Positions 7,101-10,542 of a DNA stretch of 10,542 nt are shown here, piece after piece. A model generated the notes under the pieces. It made no database searches. It saw nothing but the letters and a program-made list of their open reading frames with translations, and was not told the origin of the DNA. Source of the DNA: Victivallales bacterium (lineage in GTDB: Bacteria > Verrucomicrobiota > Lentisphaeria > Oligosphaerales > Oligosphaeraceae); contig JAGCTA010000042.1 of the NCBI GenBank assembly GCA_017963875.1, forward strand, positions 1-10,542. The letters run 5' to 3'. The translations under genes and the position numbers were made by a program. Position 1 is the first letter of the stretch. Each line of letters starts with the position of its first letter.

Positions 7101-10051
7101 TGAAAGTTCATGCTTGTTTCATCCACAAAGAGAGGATCTCCCCAGATATTGCCGTTTCTTCCAACATCCCATGGTTTGCTCAAAGAATGGCTAGAGAAGA
7201 GGCAATTTGCAAACATATACGTATAATGGATATTACGTCCCTGGTCTTCAATCCACCCAACAGTCATGTCCTTGAAGACGCAATTCCTGAAATAGGGATT
7301 GCACGTCCAATTTTCCCAAAACATCAGGATATGGCTGTTGTCGTAGAAGACGCAATGGTTGAATGAACTTGTGCCTTTGTATGGAGCAACGGCATTTCCA
7401 GTATCCGTAATGATGCAATTGTTCATAATTAGGTTGCCGCCCCAGTTCCACACTCCGTCATACAAGGCGTGGGCCACTGTGCAGGAATTCATTGTCACGC
7501 TGGCATCCTTTTCGACCATGATGATGCCACGTTCGTTGGAAGGTGCACCATACGCCAGATGGCAATACTCCAGATTGGCCGTCCCCTTGACATAGATAAA
7601 CTTCCAGTCGCCTGGAGCGGGTGCGGTCTCGCTTTTGTCCGTGTCACCCCCGAATTCATCATCGTAATAGGATGTGAAAATGATTGGTTTTGCGCGGGTG
7701 CCATTGGCTATCAACGTACCGCCCGCCTCCACGGTTATGCTCTTGCCTTTTGCCACCTTGACAATGGCACCTGGCTTAATCTCCCATGTACTACCCTTAG
7801 GAACAGTTACATCATCTGAAATAAAGACTATGCTATCGCCCGTATTGAAACTATAGGCTCGATTATCTGTCCCCGTTTTTTCATTCGTGGCATACTTTAT
7901 TTGGGTATTGTCATCGGTGATAACACTGGCGTAATAATAATTTCCGAGATAGTAATATCCTTGTATATTGAACTTATATTGATTAAATTGCGGAAGTGTC
8001 TGCATCCCGTCGCCGTTGGTATCGCCGCCATGCTCGTCATCCGCAATATGCGTCATGATTACGCTGGAAATATCAAGAACAGAACCTGCCTCCAAGGTCA
8101 TGGAACTGCCGTTTGTAAATTTCACGATTGCCCCTGGTTCAATTGTCAAGGTAGCCTTGTTTTTGACTATCAAATCGCCGACAATCACATGAATTCTATC
8201 GCCGTATGGGCCATCATTTGGCCAGGTGATATTTCCGCTGATGGTTTTGTTCTCGTGAATCGTACAGCCTGCGTCCAGGACATTATATGTCTTTGAGAGA
8301 ATGACCTCGTTCATGCCAGGTCGCGTGAAATGCATCTCTATGTCGTACTGGCCAGGCTTTCCAAAATCATAATGGAAGTTCTCCCAGTCGTCTTCCCCCG
8401 AATCCACAATCTCGCCTTCATATCGCATCGTCCAAGTTGAATGCATCTGGGACGGATTCTGTATGAATTCAGCATTCAGCCAGAATTCCGTATCGTTGCT
8501 AACGTAAGCAGTATCAGGGAGAAATTTTAGAGACTCATAACCGAGGCCAACCGTATATTCACGGGATATGACATTATAGCAAGGCTCTTCTGTGGATAAG
8601 GTTGAGGCTAGCACTTGAAATGTGGTGCGGACGGCGTTTAAGGGTATTTTTGCTCGCCAAGTGGCAGAGGCATACGTGCCTCCCTTGTCCATTGTCGCTT
8701 TGATTGGCTCGCATGAGAATGTGTTAGTAGAATATTGTGGTGTCACCTTGACCACGACATTGGCATTCGTCGGGATGTTTTCCGTGCGGAAGACGAGTTC
8801 ACGACTGCCAGTAGTCGTAAAAATGATGCATTCATTATTGCCGCTCCTGCGATAAGTTGGATCTTGCGGGAGTTCATTGTTGTCCAGTGTTAGCGGTGTA
8901 ATTTTGGCTTCTGACCACAGGACAACGTTGTTGCTGTTGCCAAGACTGGGCTGGACATTCCACTTGGAGAAATCGTTATTGCATAGTGTAATGTTATTGG
9001 AGTCTAGGCGGATGCGCCCATTTCCACCGATTGAACAACCTTGAAAAGTGACATCAGGTATTTGCTCAAAAATCACCCATCCGTCCTGAATGAGACTCTG
9101 CACTGTGCCGCCGAAACTGCACACGTCAATATTGCCTGTTCCAGATATGGCTTCCGCCAGAATGCGCACGGCTCCTCCTGAGCCGCACCCACCAAGAAAA
9201 TAGAAAGCCTCGTTACTACGTTTTCCCCCACCTCGATTTCCCCTTGCACTGATTTTGCCTGAAATCGCAACCGTTCCTTTGGAGGCAATGCAAATTGCGC
9301 CGCCACCAGCACCGCCGCCTCCGCCACCATACGCTGTAGTTACCTGATAATTGCCATTGTATCCCGCTCCACCAGATCCTCCAATAAGGGGAATCAGTGT
9401 ATCATCCCCATACAAGGCTCCTGTTGTATTCATGATGGCACCAGCATTTGCATTGAATGTGTAATTCGCTTTTCCATAGGAAGCATGACTTCCTCCATTG
9501 GCATAATAATCATATCCATATATTACCGTCATCGCTCCGCCTGGACCATAGCCGCTGCCACCATATCTATAGTTGTAAATCTCATTCGTCATACTACGTC
9601 CTCCTGCGAAACCGCCAGGACCGGGTGTTGCAAAAACGGTGGGATTCACATTCAGTTTCAGCCTGAAATAATCGCGTCCTTGTTCGCCGTCCAGGTTTAT
9701 TTCGCCGTTGATGGTGACATTCCCTTTGACCAGCCAATAGACTGGAGGATTGGATGGATGATTCACAAACTTCACTGTACATCCCTTGTCAATCTGGATG
9801 CTGGAGTATTTGAAGACGACTGCCCACTTTTCGGGGTCATAGACGCCGCAGCCAGCGGTTGTGGGTTTGGCATCCCACTGCTTTGTGGCAGCACGTCCTA
9901 AGTCGATGGTATAGATGCCGTTTGTGCAATCTTTCTTTGTGATTTTGAGTGCGCCATCCGAACCATCCGCGCCTGGAATGTTCAATGCTAGGCAACAGGA
10001 AGCCGACAGCAGGCATGTCGCTGCCAATGTCAAAAAGTTGTGTCTTTTCAT
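1085..10051 (-). CDS. Giant secreted RHS/YD-repeat beta-helix protein (2988 aa)
   Basis: Domains seen, by residue: signal peptide about 1-23; conserved 'GADGSDG' segment 24-135; glycine-rich region 140-315; beta-sandwich-like 320-590; beta-helix 596-1039, closing with 'GDPLF' and 'SPCIDAG'; CARDB about 1045-1160; further beta-sandwich-like stretches 1170-1470; a helical segment 1500-1580; an RHS entry 'GSFGKGW' at 1601-1607; YD repeats about 1683-2236; RHS core about 2268-2378; a variable segment 2379-2558; SYDPNE/DUF7619-like 2559-2747; FN3-like about 2750-2845; tandem 'SGWNL' modules 2855-2988. It is one uninterrupted frame, so it looks intact. The start is chosen because a signal peptide follows directly; there is no strong Shine-Dalgarno, only purine-rich AAAGAAAAG upstream. 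The protein probably acts outside the cytoplasm, as an adhesin-like or RHS-encapsulating surface protein. Substrate and target are unknown. The downstream DUF1573 gene overlaps its stop by 4 nt. Domain calls are from memory of the families; the frame itself is certain. Confidence 0.93.
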   Translation of the reverse strand: MKRHNFLTLAATCLLSASCCLALNIPGADGSDGALKITKKDCTNGIYTIDLGRAATKQWDAKPTTAGCGVYDPEKWAVVFKYSSIQIDKGCTVKFVNHPSNPPVYWLVKGNVTINGEINLDGEQGRDYFRLKLNVNPTVFATPGPGGFAGGRSMTNEIYNYRYGGSGYGPGGAMTVIYGYDYYANGGSHASYGKANYTFNANAGAIMNTTGALYGDDTLIPLIGGSGGAGYNGNYQVTTAYGGGGGGAGGGAICIASKGTVAISGKISARGNRGGGKRSNEAFYFLGGCGSGGAVRILAEAISGTGNIDVCSFGGTVQSLIQDGWVIFEQIPDVTFQGCSIGGNGRIRLDSNNITLCNNDFSKWNVQPSLGNSNNVVLWSEAKITPLTLDNNELPQDPTYRRSGNNECIIFTTTGSRELVFRTENIPTNANVVVKVTPQYSTNTFSCEPIKATMDKGGTYASATWRAKIPLNAVRTTFQVLASTLSTEEPCYNVISREYTVGLGYESLKFLPDTAYVSNDTEFWLNAEFIQNPSQMHSTWTMRYEGEIVDSGEDDWENFHYDFGKPGQYDIEMHFTRPGMNEVILSKTYNVLDAGCTIHENKTISGNITWPNDGPYGDRIHVIVGDLIVKNKATLTIEPGAIVKFTNGSSMTLEAGSVLDISSVIMTHIADDEHGGDTNGDGMQTLPQFNQYKFNIQGYYYLGNYYYASVITDDNTQIKYATNEKTGTDNRAYSFNTGDSIVFISDDVTVPKGSTWEIKPGAIVKVAKGKSITVEAGGTLIANGTRAKPIIFTSYYDDEFGGDTDKSETAPAPGDWKFIYVKGTANLEYCHLAYGAPSNERGIIMVEKDASVTMNSCTVAHALYDGVWNWGGNLIMNNCIITDTGNAVAPYKGTSSFNHCVFYDNSHILMFWENWTCNPYFRNCVFKDMTVGWIEDQGRNIHYTYMFANCLFSSHSLSKPWDVGRNGNIWGDPLFVDETSMNFQLRPNSPCIDAGDGTVANLPQNDYYGNPRCYNDGHVTPTGVANAKGNYPDIGLFEMCSDIDSDLDIVLTSVKGPSKAVVGDYVTVRWQVANIGSVTASGSHRDNIYLVSKDERLGDRKVLVGTYLSDERVPAGTTMAYEFKQAIIPPVTPGRWAFAVFANEERDWFEGRNIDNNYLVSAGDCEITLPTVNCSSQGTEMIVNSGGTVGFQLTDVPAEGAMLVIRGESGVDITGQFGQLPESVSKGWKSMDLGNGTVLLTIPPIVAASDVFILLENSGNEDAQVEISTLTGPFALFDNGVTTASNSGTVTIPLYGIGLTEDMDVYLKQGKTRINALSLTAAENGAFFATFDVKDAATSEWTLYASNENGSDSLNALTLTQATNGPQWWCKLELPSAIRRGRTVVGTFVYGNSGDEDMDAPYIKMEGDVGVNIRLSDNDNWGKLIEFMALSATYPVSRLKAGEERRQTFEFIQLNSNKVVNIKYEYVSSKQYEKVIDSRTQEEVMVPTPFPWETNGKLMRPDWASDAEWGVILNRMKSAIGDSWNSCFDRMRSNADYLALLGQPTNDFGTLWQLDVREALAADNVVSTLASATDLVRQGRGMSIVVSRKFSTSMEARNYNGSFGKGWTVPYGTRVVLEDDGETLIFKSPSGSSYTFSKISGTWSSTVIGDKTELEANSSEYILRYQDGATVRFAKANGRIVTSRDCNGNGLDFTYSGDKLTKITHTDGQWVKFTYSGSYLSKAEDDLGHLVTYSYSGNRLASVTGITGLTTQYSYDNAANALKSITYPDGTSRDYTFDEMGRVATISINGNQQTVTIDRGSFGSYAIIDADGAVTETVVGASGEVLYTVDALGNKTICKYDNDVAAVTSIQTATGRSVHYEYDKDFNITRSVAPDGTATQFAYSVDFGSLESYTDARGQTVAYSYDDKGQGTGNTLADGKGGSLEYNAKGDVVSATDRSGKKGSMEYDAYGRLVRSTDADGRTKELFYDAKGNVVKVKDSLLGDTTMTYTAQERLKSITYADGRGFTYEYDGCGRLTKQTFSDGFAQLYEYDALGRISKMTDKDGKLLVSLAYDAVTGLPLSKTFGNGTSVHYTYDMNGNLLSITHKSKDGKELESFQYTYNADGQRTQVKSPEGVESYTYDLLGQLTEVNYPDGTIESFQYDAVGNRVSANGEAYTVNELNQYLTAGNVTFTYDDNGNMTSKTDADGTTTYDYDANSRLVRVVYPDKTEWSCQYDALGNRIQVKDNGQIRNNLYTFGEMSSLAAEYNASNKLVRRYVLLGNTLIADVDASGNYRYYHGDGLGSTCLLTNGSGSVVARQSYNVFGNIRTTTGQATRFGFVGTYGIEADSTGLTFMRNRYHDANIGRFTQLDPIGLQGKDTNWYRYCVHDGVNHVDAMGTSFWCSVVSAVDDFADSAWESAKEDFTSTVYGFRIAGDTAAIVGSVGEEIAKYKRNPELAAKFKAVNISGNVISKASTYYLEGETGVIISTIQDVAITTIVSSKGPDWKAPAEVTAEVVSLAQDSKAAIDWANADWKTHKQNIWKNRKHTVGLKAKLGCSETPNKPEPNKKEQEQTKSEYSDDPNEMVGPKGFGDEKTERFVTPGEELHYTVNFENKSSATAAAQEVFVNATLSPYLDWSTFQIESVLFSNLTEMGLKEKTRGKLLVDRQNTNQKVQIEVTTDVKTGKVRWYLRSVDPRTVDQWPESVYDGFLPPNDESHVGEGSVTYRVKVRDDAPHNARIDASAVIVFDKNEEIPTDPAWFNTVYAKPPADEFTPLLPDGTAMLELGSLSWENVAGAAEYDATLWKVVDGKEVKVGEATGLRMGYWDISEFAEEDTPGTTYHWQVIARNKLGITASAIFSFRTLGKDEQMGYALRSGWNLISVPFEINEETGGEILSMSPMVYERLQNAYVRATKSMKSGTAAWLFSGETKSIRIWTEKSASPQLPPELQSGWNLTGICGTQELLLDCEEKGVSSIWKWNGKKFTAVPIEHGMALLEPGVGYWVYLTE
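1088..1489 (-). repeat. Tandem C-terminal 'SGWNL' modules
   Basis: Residues 2856-2909 and 2931-2988 align as two copies. Both start 'SGWNL'; then 'VYERLQNAYVRAT' matches 'IWKWNGKKFTAV'; and 'MKSGTAAWLFSGE' matches 'LEPGVGYWVYLTE'. The second copy ends the protein. Paired copies at the extreme C-terminus of a secreted giant protein suggest a surface-attachment or sorting module; that role is inference. An FN3-like domain (about 2750-2845, 'YHWQVIARNK') precedes them. Confidence 0.65.
1811..2377 (-). other. SYDPNE-type (DUF7619-like) domain
   Basis: Residues 2559-2747 run 'SDDPNEMVGPKGFGD', 'ERFVTPGEELHYTVNFENK', 'AAAQEVFV', 'LDWSTF', 'GKVRWYLRSVDP', 'GFLPPNDE', 'GEGSVTYRVKVRDDAP' and 'ASAVIVFDKNEEIPTDPAW'. 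From memory this matches a conserved beta-sandwich of large exported PVC-group proteins, usually found near the C-terminus. The DUF number is recalled, not checked. The return to high GC coincides with its first residues. Confidence 0.75.
2378..2917 (-). other. AT-rich variable segment after the RHS core
   Basis: Residues 2379-2558 follow the RHS core and match no family I recognise. They include an acidic helical start, a moderately hydrophobic stretch 'GVIISTIQDVAITTIVSS' (2464-2481), a basic Trp/Lys/His patch ('WKTHKQNIWKNRKH', 2514-2527) and a Pro/Lys/Glu linker (2541-2556). Hand-counted 60-nt samples give 37% GC (2401-2460), 32% (2461-2520) and 28% (2701-2760). The flanks give 57% (2041-2100) and 63% (3061-3120). 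This is the position of the interchangeable toxin tip in RHS proteins. A toxin activity cannot be claimed from the sequence. Confidence 0.7.
2918..3250 (-). other. RHS repeat-associated core domain
   Basis: Residues about 2268-2378 read 'YYHGDGLGSTCLLT', 'YNVFGN', 'FMRNRYHDANIGRF' and 'LDPIGLQG', the hallmark of the RHS core. The autoproteolytic signature of RHS/TcC proteins, two DPxG motifs about 18 residues apart, is partly kept here: DPIG at 2351-2354, then DAMG at 2375-2378, 20 residues later. Both aspartates are present; the second proline is replaced by alanine. Cleavage near residue 2378 is possible but uncertain. Confidence 0.9.
3344..5005 (-). repeat. RHS/YD-repeat array (protein-level)
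   Basis: Residues about 1683-2236 contain roughly two dozen degenerate units of about 20-25 residues with the YD pattern: G-x-x-x-x-Y-x-Y-D-x-x-G-x-L/V, examples being 'YEYDGCGRLTKQT' and 'YDYDANSRLVRV'. In structurally studied RHS and Tc proteins these repeats spiral into a hollow shell that encloses the C-terminal segment. The units are diverged at DNA level, so this is not a recent tandem expansion. Confidence 0.93.
6572..6919 (-). other. CARDB-like domain
   Basis: Residues about 1045-1160 start 'DLDIVLTSVKGPSKAVVGD' and continue 'VRWQVANIGSVTA'. Further on come 'VPAGTTMAYEF', 'PPVTPGRWAF' and 'GRNIDNN'. This is the CARDB pattern: a gap between strands, 'N.G', a proline-glycine turn, then 'E.DE/D.NN'. 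CARDB is an extracellular adhesion-type immunoglobulin-like module. Its exact partner is unknown. Confidence 0.75.
6935..8266 (-). other. Right-handed parallel beta-helix domain with duplicated entry module
   Basis: Two related modules open the domain: 'TIEPGAIVKF' (residue 636) and 'EIKPGAIVKV' (757) are each followed by an 'EAG' turn, then by 'DDEHGGDTNGDG' (671-682) and 'DDEFGGDTDKSE' (797-808). The acidic turns could bind calcium. Next come coils whose strands end in a repeated N-x-C-x-F-like pattern, with Cys at 830, 857, 879, 900, 924 and 950. The domain closes with 'GDPLFVD', 'SPCIDAG' and 'DIGLFE', the typical C-terminal cap of this fold. Such domains often bind or cleave polysaccharides, but no catalytic residues can be assigned here. 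Confidence 0.8.
9107..9634 (-). other. Glycine-rich N-terminal region of the giant protein
   Basis: Residues 140-315 are rich in Gly with Tyr, Asn, Ala and Ser, including 'YGGGGGGAGGGA' near 241-252 and 'GGCGSGGA' near 287-294. The preceding segment 'GDVT/GNVTINGEINLDG'-like (residues 110-122) fits the beta-strand pattern that leads into such regions in large exported PVC-group proteins. It probably forms a flexible or glycine-rich beta structure on the exported side. Not a DNA-level tandem repeat: the codons differ from unit to unit. Confidence 0.75.
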
Positions 10052-10116
10052 GGATGCTTTTCTTTGGAGAAAGGGGGGTATTGGGTTTATTTTTGATTCT
10101 TGCCTTATTGAAACAC

Positions 10117-10190
10117 AAAAAAGAGCGTCTTCTTTTCGTGATTTCTCGAGGTTTAGGACAACCTATATAAAGGCACGAATAGAGACGCTC
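10117..10190 (-). terminator. Terminator-like stem with U6 tail in the leader
   Basis: On the minus strand GAGCGTCT (plus 10183-10190) pairs with AGACGCTC (plus 10123-10130), an 8-bp perfect stem, 5 of 8 G/C. It is followed at once by TTTTTT (plus 10117-10122). The loop is long (52 nt), which weakens a simple intrinsic terminator. The 5' half also pairs with 10198-10203 in the upstream hairpin, so the two states exclude each other. This is what an attenuator switch would look like. Confidence 0.4.
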
Positions 10191-10254
10191 AGGGCATGAG
10201 CGTGCCATCGTGTGCTTAGTTGCGATTTTGAAGGTCCTAATTTCGAGAAATCAC
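10138..10254 (-). ncRNA. Candidate cis-regulatory RNA closed by a 12+7 bp long-range helix
   Basis: Plus-strand 10138-10149 GTGATTTCTCGA is perfectly complementary to 10243-10254 TCGAGAAATCAC. After a small 3x2 internal loop the pairing resumes as 10153-10159 TTAGGAC with 10234-10240 GTCCTAA. The enclosed 74 nt contain a hairpin, 10185-10190 ACGCTC with 10198-10203 GAGCGT, and GGCAC (10172-10176) that can pair with GTGCC (10202-10206). Nineteen base pairs over 117 nt are unlikely by chance. A short palindromic mobile element is the alternative explanation. Confidence 0.5.
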
Positions 10255-10265
10255 AAAGCACTGCT

Positions 10266-10285
10266 CCAACGGACAAAGCCGTTGG
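10266..10285. other. Perfect 7-bp hairpin in the leader
   Basis: CCAACGG (10266-10272) and CCGTTGG (10279-10285) pair perfectly around a 6-nt loop ACAAAG. Neither strand has a T-run after it, so it is not an intrinsic terminator. In the minus-strand leader it would be the first stem, about 80 nt after the predicted transcript start; it could be an RNA stem-loop or a small DNA operator. Confidence 0.5.
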
Positions 10286-10369
10286 CTATGTCAAAAGAGA
10301 GAAAACGCTATTTTGGGTGGTGGTGGCCTTGTTGCTGTTATGATGATGCTTGGGAGATTTGAATGCTCT

Positions 10370-10399
10370 ATCATATTTTTACAATACTGTAATTTTCAA
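10370..10399 (-). promoter_or_regulatory. Sigma-70-like promoter for the operon
   Basis: On the minus strand TTGAAA (plus 10394-10399) and TATGAT (plus 10370-10375) are separated by 18 bp, in a locally AT-rich stretch. Each hexamer differs from consensus by one base. Transcription would start near 10363, leaving a 5' leader of about 310 nt before the ATG at 10051. No closer promoter of comparable quality was seen. Confidence 0.55.
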
Positions 10400-10407
10400 T
10401 TCCGTGA

Positions 10408-10542
10408 TTGCAAATTCTTTGCTTTTTTATCTTTCCTGTCAAATTCAGCAATCTGGACACGGTCAACGACAGCATGTTTGACATTGTCTTCAATGCACGG
10501 CTGCCAGGGGCGGTTTCAGACAAAGAATGTCACATCGTCAAC
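10408..10542 (+). pseudogene. Truncated PD-(D/E)XK/Rpn-type nuclease fragment (runs off edge)
   Basis: The plus frame after a TGA at 10405-10407 stays open to the window edge. It contains 'NLDTVNDSMFDIVFNARLPG' followed by 'DKECHIVN'. This resembles, from memory, the core strand of the Rpn / PD-(D/E)XK transposase-associated nucleases, where 'FDI.F.A..PG' is followed by 'IINVEAQ' carrying catalytic residues just past this edge. From about 10447 most codons end in G or C (20 of 31), as expected for real coding sequence here. The usual N-terminal part is missing: only an ATG at 10474 or a TTG at 10408 could start it. So it is probably a 5'-truncated remnant, or a frame broken upstream. It diverges from the giant gene. 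Confidence 0.35.

Larger units (their letters stand above)
10052..10363 (-). promoter_or_regulatory. Long structured 5' leader of the operon
   Basis: This gene-free stretch, in transcript order, holds: a 7-bp hairpin (10285-10266); the left arm of a long inverted repeat (10254-10234); a small hairpin ACGCTC/GAGCGT (10203-10185); the right arm of the inverted repeat (10159-10138); the 3' half of a terminator-like stem followed by six U (10130-10117); then about 65 unstructured nt to the ATG. The mutually exclusive pairings suggest transcription attenuation. I do not recognise a named riboswitch family. Confidence 0.55.

Noticed and set aside
10164..10169. TATATA as a -10 element for a nearer promoter on the minus strand
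   Set aside because: No -35-like hexamer lies at 16-19 bp upstream. The 10370-10399 pair is much better, although a start here would bypass the proposed attenuator and should be kept in mind.
9837..10208. 123-codon minus-strand ORF starting inside the leader
   Set aside because: It overlaps the start of the giant gene in another frame. It lacks a ribosome binding site, its composition is Arg/Lys/Cys/His-rich and unlike a folded domain, and it has no recognisable motif.
10399..10515. Minus-strand open stretch of 39 codons ending at 10396-10398
   Set aside because: It resembles a protein C-terminus at first sight, but a TGA precedes it at 10516-10518. The plus-strand frame over the same bases has better codon bias and a family resemblance, so this is its shadow.

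Overview
The window holds a two-gene minus-strand operon. Its first gene encodes a giant secreted protein of 2988 residues, and its second a small exported DUF1573-type protein. No plasmid, phage or CRISPR hallmarks were seen. The organism is most likely a host-associated member of the PVC group: Lentisphaerota (Victivallis-like) or Kiritimatiellia (Verrucomicrobiota). I base this on memory of where this combination occurs: an 'LNIPGADG' N-terminus with a glycine-rich region, right-handed beta-helix, CARDB, RHS/YD repeats, an 'SYDPNE' domain and a 'SGWNL' C-terminus. Start codons lack strong Shine-Dalgarno sequences. No taxonomic marker gene is present, so this is inference.

Layout from left to right: bases 1-98 hold the downstream flank, with a possible start of a third minus-strand reading frame. 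Bases 99-1088 (-) encode the DUF1573 protein. Bases 1085-10051 (-) encode the giant protein. Bases 10052 to about 10363 are a long, strongly structured 5' leader. Bases 10370-10399 carry a good sigma-70-like promoter for the operon. From about 10408 to the right edge a plus-strand frame looks like the truncated start of a PD-(D/E)XK/Rpn-type nuclease.

The giant protein reads from the N-terminus: signal peptide, conserved 'GADGSDG' segment, glycine-rich region, beta-sandwich stretch, two related beta-helix entry modules, a parallel beta-helix with a cysteine ladder, CARDB, further beta-sandwich domains, a helical segment, an RHS shell of roughly two dozen YD repeats, and the RHS core. After the core come a markedly AT-rich variable segment, a conserved SYDPNE (DUF7619-like) domain, an FN3-like domain and a tandem pair of C-terminal 'SGWNL' modules. 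It is probably exported and displayed on or released from the surface. The second gene starts inside the stop codon of the first (ATGA), so the two products are probably made in a coupled ratio and both enter the envelope.

The most interesting points are two. First, the leader of about 310 nt has mutually exclusive helices, one of which is a stem followed directly by six U: a candidate attenuator or riboswitch controlling a very expensive protein. Second, a low-GC cassette sits exactly where RHS toxins vary, but is followed by conserved C-terminal domains instead of ending the protein.
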